Source of the DNA: Nocardioides sp. Root240
Lineage (GTDB): Bacteria; Actinomycetota; Actinomycetes; Propionibacteriales; Nocardioidaceae
Assembly (NCBI RefSeq): GCF_001428825.1
Contig: NZ_LMIT01000011.1
Span: 229,859-293,858 of the forward strand
Reading direction: 5' to 3'
Length of the DNA stretch: 64,000 nucleotides
This document shows, in pieces, positions 1-9,665 of this stretch. The notes under the pieces are model-generated. The model was not told where the DNA came from and ran no database searches. It worked only from the letters and a program-made list of their open reading frames with translations. Position 1 is the stretch's first letter, and each line of letters opens with the position of its first letter. The position numbers and the translations under genes are program-made.

Positions 1-15
1 GCGGGGAGCCACCGG

Positions 16-44
16 GGGGCGGTCGGCTACCGCGCGGCCGCCCC
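16..44. terminator. possible hairpin downstream of purL
   Basis: Arms of seven bases (16-22 and 38-44) can pair across a 15-base loop, 32 bases past the purL stop. There is no clear T-run. It could end purL transcription. Nothing else is recognisable in bases 1-75. Confidence 0.25.
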
Positions 45-75
45 AGGAGCCACCGGGACTCCCACCCCCAGCGGG

Positions 76-2349
76 TCAGCCGAGGGCAGCGGGGAGCGTG
101 GCACTCCACGCGGTGCGCAGCTCGTCGAGCGCCACCTCGAACTGACCCTCGACCGCCAGGACGTCGCCCCCGGTCGTGCCGAGCTCGGTGACGGGCACGC
201 CGTGGGCGGCCGCGCGGGCCTTCAGCTCATCGAGGCCGTCGGCCGCGACGGTGACCAGTGCGCGGGCGGCCGACTCGGCGAACAGGCCGACGAAGGCATC
301 GCCCTCGAGGCTCACGCGGGCACCGATGCCGCTGACCATCGAGGCCTCGGCCAGGGCCTGGGCGAGGCCGCCGTCGGACAGGTCGTGGGCGCTGGTCGCG
401 AGGCCGACGAGGTCCTGCAGGGTGCGGGCCAGGTCGCGCTCGGCGCCCAGGTCGACCTGCGGCGGCAGGCCACCGAGGTGGCCGTGCACGACGTGCGCCC
501 ACTCCGAGCCCGAGAGCTCCTCGCGGCTGGTGCCGAGCAGCACGATGCGCTCGTCGGCGGCCTGGAAGCTCGACGGGGTACGACGCCGGACGTCCTCGAT
601 CACGCCGAGCACCGCGACGACGGGCGTCGGCAGGATCGCCGTCTCGCCGGTCTGGTTGTAGAGGCTGACGTTGCCGCCGGTGACCGGGATGCCGAGCTCG
701 AGACAGCCGTCCTTGAGGCCACGGCAGGCCTCGGCGAACTGCCACATCACGTCGGGGTCCTCGGGCGAGCCGAAGTTGAGGCAGTCGGAGACGGCCAGCG
801 GCAGGGCTCCGCCGGTGGCGACGTTGCGGTAGGACTCGGCGAGCGCGAGCTGCGCGCCGGCGTACGGGTCCAGCTTGGCGAAGCGGCCGTTGCAGTCGGT
901 CGAGATCGAGACGCCCAGGTGGGTCTCCTCGTCGACGCGGACCATGCCGGAGTCGGCGGGCTGTGCGAGGACGGTGTTGCCCTGGACGTAGCGGTCGTAC
1001 TGGTCGGTGATCCACGACTTGTCGCAGAGGTTCGGGCTGGCGACCAGCTGCAGCAGGGTCGCGCGGAGCTCGTCGCCGGTGGTCGGGCGGGCGAGCTTCT
1101 CGGCACCGTCGGCCTGCAGCGCGTCCTGCCACGCGGGGCGGGCGTAGGGACGCTCGTAGACCGGGCCGTCGTGCGCGACGGTCCGCGGGGGGACGTCGAC
1201 GACGGTCTCGCCGTGCCAGGTGATCTCGAGGCGGCCGGTGTCGGTGACCTCGCCGATCACGATGGCCTCGACGTCCCACTTCGCGCAGATCGCCAGGAAC
1301 GCCGCGATGTCGGCGGGCTCGACGACGGCCATCATCCGCTCCTGCGACTCGCTCATGAGGATCTCCTCCGGCGAGAGCGTGGAGTCGCGCAGCGGGACAC
1401 GGTCGAGCTCGCAGCGCATGCCGCCGTCGCCGGCGGACGCCAGCTCCGAGGTCGCGCAGGACAGGCCCGCGCCGCCGAGGTCCTGGATGCCGACGACGAC
1501 GCCGGCCTTGAACAGCTCGAGCGTGCACTCGATGAGCAGCTTCTCCATGAACGGGTCGCCGACCTGGACGCTGGGCCGCTTGGCCGGGCCGTCGGCGTCG
1601 AAGGTCTCCGAGGCGAGCACGGAGACGCCGCCGATGCCGTCGCCGCCGGTGCGCGCACCGTAGAGGACGACCTGGTTGCCGACGCCCGACGCCTTGGCGA
1701 GGTGCAGGTCCTCGTGGCGCAGCACGCCGATGCAGCCGGCGTTGACGAGCGGGTTGCCGAGGTACGTCGCGTCGAAGACGGCCTCGCCGCCGACGTTCGG
1801 CAGGCCCAGGCAGTTGCCGTAGCCACCGACGCCCGCGACGATCCCGGGCAGCACCCGGTGGGTGTCGTCGGCGTCGAGCGGGCCGAAGCGCAGCGGGTCG
1901 ACGACCGCGACCGGGCGCGCGCCCATCGCGATGATGTCGCGGACGATGCCGCCCACACCGGTCGCGGCGCCCTGGTAGGGCTCGACGTACGACGGGTGGT
2001 TGTGGCTCTCGACCTTGAAGCTGACGGCGTAGCCCTGGCCGATGTCGATGACGCCGGCGTTCTCGCCGATGCCCGCGAGCATCGGGCCGATGGGCGTCTC
2101 CTGGGGAATCTCGCCGAACTGCCGCAGGTGCACCTTGGACGACTTGTAGGAGCAGTGCTCGCTCCACATGACCGAGTACATGGCCAGCTCGGCACCGGTG
2201 GGACGCCGCCCCAGGATCTCGCGGATCCGGGCGTACTCGTCGGCCTTGAGGCCCAGCTCGGACCACGGCTGCTCGCGGTCCGGGTCGCCGGCCGCAACGG
2301 CCACGGTGTCGAGGGTGGATCGGATCGGTGCAGAAGCGGTGTCGGCCAC
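76..2349 (-). CDS. purL: phosphoribosylformylglycinamidine synthase subunit PurL
   Basis: This 757-residue protein is the large (synthetase) subunit of the FGAM synthase complex, which uses ATP and ammonia from PurQ to convert FGAR to FGAM in de novo purine synthesis. The length fits the small, three-subunit form of PurL, and the glycine-rich stretch [16 protein letters not shown] and the segment [12 protein letters not shown] are typical of the family. The start is a GTG lying six bases after a TAGATT hexamer. PurQ and PurS are encoded in a separate pair 1.6 kb away, on the same strand, with a DUF1906 gene between. Cytoplasmic; identity is secure. Confidence 0.97.
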   Translation of the reverse strand: MADTASAPIRSTLDTVAVAAGDPDREQPWSELGLKADEYARIREILGRRPTGAELAMYSVMWSEHCSYKSSKVHLRQFGEIPQETPIGPMLAGIGENAGVIDIGQGYAVSFKVESHNHPSYVEPYQGAATGVGGIVRDIIAMGARPVAVVDPLRFGPLDADDTHRVLPGIVAGVGGYGNCLGLPNVGGEAVFDATYLGNPLVNAGCIGVLRHEDLHLAKASGVGNQVVLYGARTGGDGIGGVSVLASETFDADGPAKRPSVQVGDPFMEKLLIECTLELFKAGVVVGIQDLGGAGLSCATSELASAGDGGMRCELDRVPLRDSTLSPEEILMSESQERMMAVVEPADIAAFLAICAKWDVEAIVIGEVTDTGRLEITWHGETVVDVPPRTVAHDGPVYERPYARPAWQDALQADGAEKLARPTTGDELRATLLQLVASPNLCDKSWITDQYDRYVQGNTVLAQPADSGMVRVDEETHLGVSISTDCNGRFAKLDPYAGAQLALAESYRNVATGGALPLAVSDCLNFGSPEDPDVMWQFAEACRGLKDGCLELGIPVTGGNVSLYNQTGETAILPTPVVAVLGVIEDVRRRTPSSFQAADERIVLLGTSREELSGSEWAHVVHGHLGGLPPQVDLGAERDLARTLQDLVGLATSAHDLSDGGLAQALAEASMVSGIGARVSLEGDAFVGLFAESAARALVTVAADGLDELKARAAAHGVPVTELGTTGGDVLAVEGQFEVALDELRTAWSATLPAALG

Positions 2350-2355
2350 GGGACA

Positions 2356-2361
2356 AATCTA
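2356..2361 (-). promoter_or_regulatory. candidate -10 box of purL (TAGATT)
   Basis: TAGATT lies six bases upstream of the purL GTG, the spacing expected if transcription begins at the start codon. No convincing -35 box was seen. Confidence 0.4.
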
Positions 2362-2458
2362 TCGGCCGCCCCTCTCAGCTCCTCCGCCCGCTCCCCGATG
2401 AGACGGCCGGGCCACCCACGGCACCACCCACCTCGACCGGAGGATCTTCGGTCCCGAA

Positions 2459-2480
2459 CGAACTACACCGTTGTAGTTCG
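2459..2480. promoter_or_regulatory. 22-bp dyad, likely repressor operator
   Basis: Perfect nine-base arms CGAACTACA and TGTAGTTCG flank the spacer CCGT. The dyad lies in the divergent purL/DUF1906 intergenic region. It overlaps TTGTAG (2471-2476), which could be a -35 element with TACAGG (2494-2499) as -10 at 17-base spacing. An 11-base odd palindrome (2489-2499) covers that -10. The arrangement suits a dimeric repressor; the regulator is unknown. Confidence 0.5.
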
Positions 2481-2569
2481 CCCGGAGGCCTGTTACAGGT
2501 GTGAATGTTGTGGTTATCGTGACGTGGCCACGACGGTCCGCCCCACCCTTCTCCCTGGAGTTCCCCGCC

Positions 2570-3955
2570 ATGTCTGCCCGGCTCAGCCCCTTGTCCGCAC
2601 TGCTCGCCGCAGTGCTGCTCGTCGCCCTGCTCGCCCCGCTGCGCAACGGCGGCGAGGGCACCGACGAGACCGGTGTCGACCTGCTGGCCGCCACGACCAA
2701 CCGGCCCACCCCGGGGAGCTTCACGGGCTACGGCTTCGACCAGTGCAACGCGCCGACCCAGTCGGCGATGGACTCGTGGACCGAGCACTCGCCGTTCTCG
2801 GCCGTGGGCATCTACATCTCCGGCAACTCCCGCGCCTGCCGCGAGCAGCGCAACCTCACCCCGACCTGGGTGGCCCGGCAGCTGTCCCGCGGCTGGCACC
2901 TGCTGCCGATCACCCTCGGCCCGCAGGCGAGCTGCTCGACGCGGTACCCGAAGTACGGCCGCACCATCGACCCGAAGATCAACCCGGACCCGACGAACTC
3001 CTACGCGAAGGCCCGCGTCCAGGCCCGCACCGAGGCCGACCGCGCCGTGACCGCCGCCAAGGCGCTCGGCATCGTCGCGAAGAGCACGCTGTTCTACGAC
3101 CTCGAGGCCTTCGACCTCGGCAACAGCACCTGCAAGGCGTCGGCCCTCTGGTTCGTCCACGCCTGGACGAACCGGCTCCACGAGCTCGGCTACAAGTCGG
3201 GCTTCTACTCCAGCGCGGGGTCGGGCATCAAGATGCTCGACGAGGCGCACCGCAACACCCGTTCGACGCTGACGCTGCCCGACATGCTGTGGATCGCCCG
3301 CTGGGACGGCAAGGCCAACACGGCGGTCAGCAGCGAGTACCTCTCCGCGACCGCCTGGCTCCCCGGCGGCCGGGTCAAGCAGTACCTCGGCGGACACAAC
3401 GAGACCTGGGGCGGCGTGACCATCAACATCGACCGCAACTTCCTCGACATCGGCCGCGGCAGCGTCGCGTCCGCCGAGACCCACTGCGGCGGCGTGCCCG
3501 TCGACCTCGGGTCGTACATGGTCCTGCGCACGCCCACCGCGACCTACACGCCGCTGCCCGGCCGGGTGCGCGCCCTGCAGTGCCTGCTCACCGAGAAGAA
3601 GCTGTACGCCGGCAGGATCCACGGTCGCTACGACCTCGCCACGCGCCGCGCCGCCCAGGCCTGGCAGCGCAGCAAGGGCTTCCCGACCAGCTCGACGTGG
3701 GGCCGCCGCGACTGGGTCAGCCTGACCTCCGCCGGCACCAACCCCGTGCTGAAGTTCGGCTCCTACGGTCCGGCCGTCCGCCGTGCCCAGCGAGCCATGA
3801 ACGCCGCGATGCCGCGCGCCGGGGTCGAGATCACGGGCGTGTTCGACGCCGCGACCGCGGCGCACGCGGGTGCCTACCGGCGCCAGATCGGGATGTCGTC
3901 GTACAACATCGTCAACTCGGCCACCTGGGCCAGGCTGCAGGCCGGGTTCCTCTGA
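2570..3955 (+). CDS. secreted DUF1906 glycoside-hydrolase-like protein with peptidoglycan-binding repeats
   Basis: The 461-residue product starts with a cleavable-looking signal segment (hydrophobic residues about 8-26, then a polar linker). It continues with a DUF1906 domain (about residues 45-310), the GH25-like TIM-barrel fold of Rv2525c-type proteins, seen in FTGYGFDQCNAPTQSAM and in STLFYDLEAFD. The C-terminal 140 residues hold two regions resembling peptidoglycan-binding repeats (VRALQCLL...RAAQAWQ and VRRAQRAM...). The ATG at 2570 is preferred over a GTG at 2501 because CTGGAG lies ten bases upstream and the signal peptide then starts correctly. A cell-wall hydrolase or wall-binding role is inferred; no catalysis is proven for the family as a whole. 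Confidence 0.8.
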   Translation: MSARLSPLSALLAAVLLVALLAPLRNGGEGTDETGVDLLAATTNRPTPGSFTGYGFDQCNAPTQSAMDSWTEHSPFSAVGIYISGNSRACREQRNLTPTWVARQLSRGWHLLPITLGPQASCSTRYPKYGRTIDPKINPDPTNSYAKARVQARTEADRAVTAAKALGIVAKSTLFYDLEAFDLGNSTCKASALWFVHAWTNRLHELGYKSGFYSSAGSGIKMLDEAHRNTRSTLTLPDMLWIARWDGKANTAVSSEYLSATAWLPGGRVKQYLGGHNETWGGVTINIDRNFLDIGRGSVASAETHCGGVPVDLGSYMVLRTPTATYTPLPGRVRALQCLLTEKKLYAGRIHGRYDLATRRAAQAWQRSKGFPTSSTWGRRDWVSLTSAGTNPVLKFGSYGPAVRRAQRAMNAAMPRAGVEITGVFDAATAAHAGAYRRQIGMSSYNIVNSATWARLQAGFL

Positions 3956-3979
3956 CGGACCGGCCCGCGACCAGCCGGC

Positions 3980-4648
3980 TCAGGCGAAGGTCTGCTCGAC
4001 CAGCGAGGTGAAGAAGCCCAGCCCGTCGAGGCCGCTGCCGGTGAGCTCCTCGACCGCGTGCTCGGGGTGCGGCATCAGGCCGACGACGTTGCCGCGCTCG
4101 TTGGTGATGCCGGCGATGTCGTTGAGCGAGCCGTTGGGGTTGACCTCGAGGTAGCGCGCCACGACCTGGCCCTCGCCCTCGATCCGCGCGAGCGTCTCGG
4201 CGTCGGCGACGAAGCCGCCCTCACCGTTCTTGAGCACGATCCGGATCTCCTGGCCCTGCGTGTAGGCGGAGGTCCACGGGGTGCTGGCGTTCTCGATGCG
4301 CAGCAGCTGGTCGCGGCAGACGAACCTGCGGTGGTCGTTGCGGATCAGCGCTCCCGGGAGCAGGTGCGACTCGCAGAGGATCTGGAATCCGTTGCAGATG
4401 CCCAGGACCGGCATGCCAGCGTGCGCCGCCTCGACGACCTTGTCCATCACCGGGGCGAACCGGGAGATCGCCCCGCAGCGGAGGTAGTCGCCGTACGAGA
4501 AGCCGCCCGGGAGGATGACCGCGTCGACGCCCTTGAGGTCCGCGTCGCCGTGCCAGAGCGCGACCGCCTCGTTGCCGCCGATGCGGACCGCGCGCTGCGC
4601 GTCGGTGTCGTCGAGCGAGCCAGGGAAGGTGACGACCCCGACCTTCAC
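3980..4648 (-). CDS. purQ: phosphoribosylformylglycinamidine synthase glutaminase subunit PurQ
   Basis: PurQ (222 residues) is the class I glutamine amidotransferase that releases ammonia from glutamine for PurL. The nucleophile Cys85 sits in VLGICNGFQ and the His-Glu pair in MPHPEHAVE near the C-terminus completes the triad. The GTG start overlaps the purS stop by four bases (GTGA), so the two are probably translationally coupled. A longer frame continues upstream but would run through purS, and only the GTG start gives the family's [12 protein letters not shown]-terminus. The 3' end converges on the DUF1906 gene with a 24-base gap. Confidence 0.96.
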   Translation of the reverse strand: MKVGVVTFPGSLDDTDAQRAVRIGGNEAVALWHGDADLKGVDAVILPGGFSYGDYLRCGAISRFAPVMDKVVEAAHAGMPVLGICNGFQILCESHLLPGALIRNDHRRFVCRDQLLRIENASTPWTSAYTQGQEIRIVLKNGEGGFVADAETLARIEGEGQVVARYLEVNPNGSLNDIAGITNERGNVVGLMPHPEHAVEELTGSGLDGLGFFTSLVEQTFA

Positions 4649-4890
4649 TGCTCGACGCTCACGGTGAAGTTCTCGATGACCGGGTTCGAGAGCAGCGTCT
4701 CCGCCATCTTCTCGACGTCGGCGAGGACGGCGTCGGTGACCTCGCCCGCGATCTCGATCTCGAACCGCTTGCCCTGACGGACGTCGGTGACACCGCTGAA
4801 GCCCAGCCGGGGCAGTGCGCCCTGGACAGCCTTCCCCTGCGGGTCGAGGATCTCGGGCTTCGGCATGACAGCTACGACGACTCGGGCCAC
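4645..4890 (-). CDS. purS: phosphoribosylformylglycinamidine synthase subunit PurS
   Basis: PurS (81 residues) is the small bridging subunit that holds PurL and PurQ together during ammonia transfer. The sequence matches the family along its length, including [14 protein letters not shown] near the start and [15 protein letters not shown] towards the end. The chosen start is a GTG ([12 protein letters not shown]). The in-frame ATG upstream would add a poorly conserved tail and would place the TACAGT promoter hexamer inside the gene. It forms an operon with purQ through a GTGA overlap. Confidence 0.93.
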   Translation of the reverse strand: MARVVVAVMPKPEILDPQGKAVQGALPRLGFSGVTDVRQGKRFEIEIAGEVTDAVLADVEKMAETLLSNPVIENFTVSVEQ

Positions 4891-4897
4891 GGCCCGT

Positions 4898-4903
4898 ACT
4901 GTA
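4898..4903 (-). promoter_or_regulatory. candidate -10 box of purSQ (TACAGT)
   Basis: TACAGT lies seven bases before the purS GTG, a spacing suggesting a leaderless purSQ transcript. Confidence 0.38.
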
Positions 4904-4921
4904 CCGGGGCACACTGGGGGC

Positions 4922-5431
4922 ATGAGCACTCCGTCCCGTCCTGCGTTCGGCGCTGGTTCCCCGTTGAAGCTGGAGTTCCCCCAGTCCCTCGCGGTCTACG
5001 ACGACTACGCGGCCGCCCAGCGCGCCGTCGACTTCCTGTCCGACGAGAAGTTCCCGGTCGAGCAGTGCATGATCGTCGGCACCGACCTCAAGCGGATCGA
5101 GCGCATCACCGGTCGGCTCACGACCGGCCGCGTGGCCGCCGGCGGGATCATGTCCGGCCTCTGGCTGGGCCTGTTCATCGGCCTCGTGTTCAGCATCTTC
5201 ACCGACGAGAAGACGCTCGCCGTGATCCTCTCGACCATGGTGATCGGCGCTGGCTTCGGCGTGGTGATGGCGCTGGTCGGCTACGCGATGTCCGGCGGGC
5301 GCCGGGACTTCTCCTCGGTCAGCGCGGTCGTCGCGACCCGCTACGAGGTGCTCGTGGAGCACAAGGGGGCGGCGCAGGCCCGGGAGCTCCTCGCGAAGCT
5401 CCCGGGCGCGCTGCCGAACCCGTTCAGCTGA
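4922..5431 (+). CDS. general-stress-protein 17M-like membrane protein
   Basis: This 169-residue protein has a cytoplasmic N-terminal part typical of the GSP17M-like domain ([20 protein letters not shown], then [22 protein letters not shown]). Two hydrophobic, glycine-rich membrane segments follow (about residues 77-95 and 100-120), then a short basic tail. The family is widespread in actinobacteria and is named after stress-induced relatives; its biochemical role is not established. The ATG at 4922 follows a purine-rich GGGGG. The 3' end overlaps the convergent acyl-CoA ligase gene by eight bases. Confidence 0.72.
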   Translation: MSTPSRPAFGAGSPLKLEFPQSLAVYDDYAAAQRAVDFLSDEKFPVEQCMIVGTDLKRIERITGRLTTGRVAAGGIMSGLWLGLFIGLVFSIFTDEKTLAVILSTMVIGAGFGVVMALVGYAMSGGRRDFSSVSAVVATRYEVLVEHKGAAQARELLAKLPGALPNPFS

Positions 5432-6980
5432 GCTCGCGCTTGAGGATCTTGCCGGTGGCGGTCATCGGGAGGGACTCGACGATCTCCACGACGCGCGGGT
5501 ACTTGTACGCCGCCATCTGCTCCTTGCCCCAGGCGACGATCTCGTCGGCGGTGGCGGAGGCACCCGGCTTGAGGATGACGAACGCCTTGATCTCCTCGCC
5601 GTGGCTCTCGTGCGGGACGCCGATCACGGCGGCGAGCGAGATCGCCGGGTGGGTCAGCAGGACCTCCTCGATCTCGCGGGGGTACACGTTGAAGCCGCCG
5701 CGGATGATCATGTCCTTGGAGCGGTCGACGATGTAGTACCAGCCGTCGGCGTCCTTGCGGCCGAGGTCGCCGGAGCGGAACCAGCCCTCGGCATTGATCG
5801 CCTCGGCCGTGGCGTCGGGGCGCTTGTAGTAGCCCTTCATGATGTTGTGGCCCTTGATGGCGATCTCGCCGATCCCGTCGGGGTCCTTGATCTCCTCCCA
5901 GCTCTCGGGGTCGATCAGCTTCATCTCGACGCCCGGGATCGGCGTACCGATGGAGCCGACGCGGACCTCCTGGCCGTGACGCGAGAAGCTCGCGACCGGC
6001 GAGGTCTCCGAGAGGCCGTAGCCCTCGAGGATCGTGACGCCGAAGCGCTCCTCGAACTGGTGGTGCACCTCGACGGGCAGCGCGGCGCCACCGGCGACGG
6101 CGACGCGGAGGTTGGCGGCGAGGGTCTTCACGTCGACGCTGTCGTCGAGTGCGTTGAGCAGGCCCCAGTACATGGTGGGGACGCCGGCGAAGAAGGTCAC
6201 CGACTCCTTGAGCATCAGGCCGATGGCCGGGGCGGCCTCGAAGCGGGGCAGCATCACGACGGTGCCACCGAAGGCGAAGCCGCCGTTCTGGATGACCGTC
6301 TGGCCGAAGGAGTGGAACAGCGGCAGCACGCACAGGAAGGTGTCGGGACGCTCGGCGTCCGCGCCGAAGAGGTCCTTGCCGGCAAGCGCGTTGTCGCGCA
6401 TGTTGCGGTGGCGCAGCTCGGCACCCTTGGGCTGGCCGGTGGTGCCGGAGGTGTAGAGGATGACGGCGGTGTCGTCGTCGTCCACGTCGACGGTGTCGAA
6501 GGTCGGGGCCTGGCCGGCGAGCGCCTGGCCGAGGGTCTCGGTGCCCTCGATCGGGGAGGCGGCGGTCGGGTCGGCGGTCACCATGAAGAAGTGCTCGCAG
6601 CCGTCGGCCTGCTGGAAGCCGGCGTACCCCTCGGCGCCGATCGCGAGGTCGGGCGTGCCCTGGAAGGCGAAGTAGGCCTTCGCGTCCGAGTCACCCAGGT
6701 GGTAGGCGACCTCGCGGCCCTTGAGCAGCACGTTGAGCGGGACGACCGTCGCGCCGGCCTTGAGGATGCCGTAGTAGATGATCGTGAAGTAGGGCAGGTT
6801 CGGGCAGCTCAGCGCGACCTTGTCGCCGGGCTTGATGCCGCGCGAGACCAGCAGGTTCGCGACCTGGTTGGCGGCGCCGTCGACCTGCGGGTAGGACAGG
6901 CGCGTGTCGCCGAAGACGATCGCGGTGCGGTCGGGGTAGGTCTGGGCGCTGTTCTCGAGGAAGCCGGCGAGGTTCGTCAT
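5424..6980 (-). CDS. long-chain fatty acid-CoA ligase (AMP-forming)
   Basis: A 518-residue member of the ANL superfamily that would activate a carboxylic acid, probably a fatty acid, with ATP to an acyl-adenylate and then to acyl-CoA. The AMP-binding P-loop [15 protein letters not shown], the motif [10 protein letters not shown] and the hinge region [16 protein letters not shown] are all present, as is the C-terminal lysine region [10 protein letters not shown]. The exact chain length cannot be read from sequence. The ATG at 6980 is preferred to the GTG two codons upstream because TAGTTT is then spaced six bases from the start and no Shine-Dalgarno is visible for either. Confidence 0.9.
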   Translation of the reverse strand: MTNLAGFLENSAQTYPDRTAIVFGDTRLSYPQVDGAANQVANLLVSRGIKPGDKVALSCPNLPYFTIIYYGILKAGATVVPLNVLLKGREVAYHLGDSDAKAYFAFQGTPDLAIGAEGYAGFQQADGCEHFFMVTADPTAASPIEGTETLGQALAGQAPTFDTVDVDDDDTAVILYTSGTTGQPKGAELRHRNMRDNALAGKDLFGADAERPDTFLCVLPLFHSFGQTVIQNGGFAFGGTVVMLPRFEAAPAIGLMLKESVTFFAGVPTMYWGLLNALDDSVDVKTLAANLRVAVAGGAALPVEVHHQFEERFGVTILEGYGLSETSPVASFSRHGQEVRVGSIGTPIPGVEMKLIDPESWEEIKDPDGIGEIAIKGHNIMKGYYKRPDATAEAINAEGWFRSGDLGRKDADGWYYIVDRSKDMIIRGGFNVYPREIEEVLLTHPAISLAAVIGVPHESHGEEIKAFVILKPGASATADEIVAWGKEQMAAYKYPRVVEIVESLPMTATGKILKRELS

Positions 6981-6986
6981 GGCCAC

Positions 6987-6992
6987 AAACTA
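6987..6992 (-). promoter_or_regulatory. candidate -10 box of acyl-CoA ligase gene (TAGTTT)
   Basis: TAGTTT ends six bases before the ATG, which supports this start and a leaderless transcript. Confidence 0.38.
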
Positions 6993-7095
6993 CTGGCCGG
7001 TCGTGACCGGGGTCACTGGTCAGCGGAACACATCGGCACGGGTGGCCTTTGTGCTCGCGCCCAGCCGACCCAGCCAGCCGGACTCGCCAGCCGGC

Positions 7096-7995
7096 TCAGA
7101 ACCTCTCGCCCGTGAGCCGCTCGTAGGCCTCGATGTAGCGCGAGCGGGTCCGCTCGATGACCTCGGCGGGCAGCGGCGGCGGGGCCTCACCCGAGGCCTT
7201 GTCCCAGCCGCTCTCGGCGGAGAGGGCCCAGTTGCGCACGATCTGCTTGTCGTACGACGGCTGGGCCCGGCCCGGCTGCCAGTCGTCGGCGGGCCAGTAG
7301 CGCGAGGAGTCCGGCGTGAGGACCTCGTCGGCGAGCACGATCGGCCCGCCCGCGCTCGCGACCCCGAACTCGAACTTCGTGTCAGCCAGGATGATCCCCT
7401 GCTCGCGGGCGATCTCCTCCGCGCGGCCGTAGACCTGCAGGGTCAGGTCGCGCAGGGCAGCGGCGGAGTCGGCGCCGACGGTGGCGACGACGGCGTCGTA
7501 GGAGACGTTCTCGTCGTGGTCACCGAGGTCGGCCTTCGTGGCGGGGGTGAAGATCGGCTCCGGCAGGCGGCTGCCGTCCTCCAGACCGGCCGGCAGCGCG
7601 ATGCCGCAGACCTCGCCCGAGGCGCGGTAGTCGAGCAGGCCGGATCCAGTCAGGTAGCCGCGCGCGACGCACTCGACCGGGAACATCTCGAGCCGCTCGC
7701 AGATCACGGCACGCCCCCGCACCGCGTCCGGTACGTCGGACGAGACCACGTGGTTCGGCACGAGCGACGCGAGCTGCTCGAACCACCACAGCGACATCCG
7801 GGTGAGGATCTCGCCCTTGTCCGGGATGGTCGTCTCGAGCACGAAGTCGAAGATCGAGAGGCGGTCGCTGGCGACCATCAGCAGCTTGCCGGTGTGCGCA
7901 CCCTCGGTGACCTCGTAGAGGTCGCGCACCTTGCCCGAGTGCAGGTGGCGGGTGCCGGGGAGCTCCGGAGCGGGCGGGATGTTCGCGAGCGTCAC
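7096..7995 (-). CDS. purC: phosphoribosylaminoimidazole-succinocarboxamide synthase
   Basis: PurC (299 residues) condenses CAIR with aspartate using ATP to give SAICAR, a step of de novo purine synthesis. The N-terminal signature LHSGKVRDLYEV, the segment VASDRLSIFDFVL, and the C-terminal-half motifs LADTKFEFG and LTPDSSRYW are typical of the family. The length fits the fungal/actinobacterial-type single-domain enzyme. GTG start; the TAGGCT box seven bases upstream suggests leaderless expression. It is separate from the purSQ pair but on the same strand. Confidence 0.96.
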   Translation of the reverse strand: MTLANIPPAPELPGTRHLHSGKVRDLYEVTEGAHTGKLLMVASDRLSIFDFVLETTIPDKGEILTRMSLWWFEQLASLVPNHVVSSDVPDAVRGRAVICERLEMFPVECVARGYLTGSGLLDYRASGEVCGIALPAGLEDGSRLPEPIFTPATKADLGDHDENVSYDAVVATVGADSAAALRDLTLQVYGRAEEIAREQGIILADTKFEFGVASAGGPIVLADEVLTPDSSRYWPADDWQPGRAQPSYDKQIVRNWALSAESGWDKASGEAPPPLPAEVIERTRSRYIEAYERLTGERF

Positions 7996-8002
7996 GGGCG
8001 AC

Positions 8003-8008
8003 AGCCTA
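8003..8008 (-). promoter_or_regulatory. candidate -10 box of purC (TAGGCT)
   Basis: TAGGCT lies seven bases before the purC GTG. GTGACT, 18 bases further upstream, resembles a -35 box at four of six positions. Confidence 0.45.
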
Positions 8009-8024
8009 TTGACCCTCGCCGGCC

Positions 8025-9008
8025 TCAGTCACAGCCGAGGCCCTCGCGGTACTCGAGCGGCACCTTTCCGCGCCCGACCTGCGCCGCGAAGTCCCACACG
8101 ACCTCGGACCAGTCACCCTCGTCGACGATCGCCTTCAGCGGCGCCCACGTGCGGCTCGAGGCCAGCGCGTCCTGGGCTGCCTGCATCCCGGCGGAGTCAC
8201 CGTCCTTCTTCGCCCGGGCGAACTCGTCGATCCACGCACAGGTCACGGTGCCGGTCACCCGGGCGGTGAGGTGGTACATCGCCAACGCGTCGCTGGGCAC
8301 CGACGCCCGGTCGAAGCCCTGGGGAAGCGGCAGCTGGGCGAGCATGTCGGCGATCACGCCCGGTCGCTCCGCGTCGGTGACGGCCTCGGCGGGCAGCGCG
8401 TCCTGGAGGCCCGCCCGGTCCACCAGGACCAGGTCGTCGAGCAGCGCACGGAAGGCGGACTCGTCCATGCCCGAGCCCCGCACCTCGAGGGTGTAGGCGC
8501 CCTCCACCGGCCTGATCACCGTGTGGTCGGTGGCGTTGTAGGCCCACATCTTCGACTCCTTGCCGAGGAGGTCGACCTGCTCGGGGGTGCCGATGTCGCT
8601 GCGGTCGGCAACGTAGTCGTCGTACTCCGCAGCGAGGCGCCAGTGGATGCTGAGGTCGCGGTCGCCCTGCTGGTAGGAGATCTCGCCGCCCCACCTCGGG
8701 TCGTCGTCCACGTTGCCGACGGTCCAACCGGACTGCTCGAGCACGGCGCGGTCGCCGCTCCCGGCGGGTGCGGGGGCCGGCTCGATCCGGTCCTGTTGCT
8801 TCTGCTCGCCCAGCCACACGACGCCGCCGACCACGGCGGCGACGGACGCGGCCGCGGCGAGCGCAGGCAGCCACCGGTGGCGGCGGGGCGGGGCGGTGAC
8901 CTCGGGGGCGGACTCGGTGGACAGGCTCATGATCTCCTCCAGCAGCTCGGCGCGGCCCTCGCGGATCGGGAGCCGGGCGACGTCGGCATCGGTGATGCTG
9001 CGGTTCAT
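8025..9008 (-). CDS. single-pass membrane protein paired with the ECF sigma factor (putative anti-sigma partner)
   Basis: The 327-residue protein has a short cytoplasmic N-terminus (about 45 residues), one membrane segment (about residues 46-67) and a large extracytoplasmic domain that ends CD. This layout and its four-base ATGA overlap with the upstream sigma factor gene match the CU044_5270-type proteins encoded next to ECF sigma factors in actinobacteria. The cytoplasmic part does not show a zinc-binding anti-sigma HxxxCxxC motif, so a classical ZAS-type mechanism is unlikely. A role as membrane sensor or anti-sigma is inference from context. Confidence 0.65.
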   Translation of the reverse strand: MNRSITDADVARLPIREGRAELLEEIMSLSTESAPEVTAPPRRHRWLPALAAAASVAAVVGGVVWLGEQKQQDRIEPAPAPAGSGDRAVLEQSGWTVGNVDDDPRWGGEISYQQGDRDLSIHWRLAAEYDDYVADRSDIGTPEQVDLLGKESKMWAYNATDHTVIRPVEGAYTLEVRGSGMDESAFRALLDDLVLVDRAGLQDALPAEAVTDAERPGVIADMLAQLPLPQGFDRASVPSDALAMYHLTARVTGTVTCAWIDEFARAKKDGDSAGMQAAQDALASSRTWAPLKAIVDEGDWSEVVWDFAAQVGRGKVPLEYREGLGCD

Positions 9009-9571
9009 CGGAGCTCCTCCTTCGGGCTCGTCGGGACGGGTTCACCAGGGAGATGTCCGGCCGGTGGCGGATCGTTGCCGAGCAGCTCGCGCAACCGCGC
9101 CCTCGCCCGTGACAACCGCGGCCGGACGACGGTCCCGGGCAGCCCGAGAACCTCACCGATCTCGCGCGCCTCGAGCCCCTCCCACAGGTGCAGCTGGAGC
9201 ACCTCCTCGTCGCGGGCGCTGAGCCGCTGCATCGCGGCGCTCACGTCGGCGCGGTGGGCGACCTCGTCGGCGAGGTCCGCGACGGCGTGCGCGAGCTGCT
9301 GCCGCAGGCGGTCGCCGAGGGCGGCGCGGCGGCCGTCGCCGCGGCGCTGGTTGGCGAGGGTACGACGCGCGACGCCGTACAGCCACGGGCGTGCGGCCTC
9401 CCCGTCGGGCACGTGCGCGAGCCGGCGCCACGCGACCAGGAAGGTCTCGGCAGTCACGTCGGCGGCGTCCTCCGGCCGGTCGGTACGACGCAGGGCGAAG
9501 CCCAGCACGGCGTCGAAGTGCGCGTCGTAGAGCAGGCGGAAGTGGTCCTCCCGAACGGAGATGTCCCTCAT
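9005..9571 (-). CDS. ECF-family RNA polymerase sigma factor
   Basis: The 188-residue product shows sigma region 2 (about residues 10-80: FRLLYDAHFDAVLGFALRR, then ETFLVAWRRL and RPWLYGVARRTLAN) and a region 4 helix-turn-helix (about 112-160: LSARDEEVLQLHLWEG, then EIGEVLGLP). It should direct RNA polymerase to a small regulon, probably including its own operon with the membrane partner downstream. The ATG is preceded by a good Shine-Dalgarno (GGGAGGGGC). It is transcribed divergently from the sulfotransferase gene at 9666, which shares the 94-base intergenic region. Confidence 0.9.
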   Translation of the reverse strand: MRDISVREDHFRLLYDAHFDAVLGFALRRTDRPEDAADVTAETFLVAWRRLAHVPDGEAARPWLYGVARRTLANQRRGDGRRAALGDRLRQQLAHAVADLADEVAHRADVSAAMQRLSARDEEVLQLHLWEGLEAREIGEVLGLPGTVVRPRLSRARARLRELLGNDPPPAGHLPGEPVPTSPKEELR

Positions 9572-9602
9572 GCCCCTCCCATGTCCGGATCCGGGACGAT
9601 CG

Positions 9603-9632
9603 TTGCACCCGGTTTCGCGGTGTATCTACACT
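9603..9632 (+). promoter_or_regulatory. candidate promoter of the sulfotransferase gene
   Basis: TTGCAC (9603-9608) and TACACT (9627-9632), spaced 18 bases, form a housekeeping-like promoter. The strong ribosome-binding site GAGGAGG lies at 9654-9660, five bases before the ATG. Confidence 0.45.
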
Positions 9633-9665
9633 GACTTACATCACTTATGGTCCGAGGAGGGCGCC

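Noticed and set aside
202..4011. 1269-codon open frame on the plus strand across purL and the DUF1906 gene
   Set aside because: It is antisense to purL and out of frame with the DUF1906 gene. The composition (Ala, Arg, Gly, Asp) is that of a high-GC shadow frame, with no domain.
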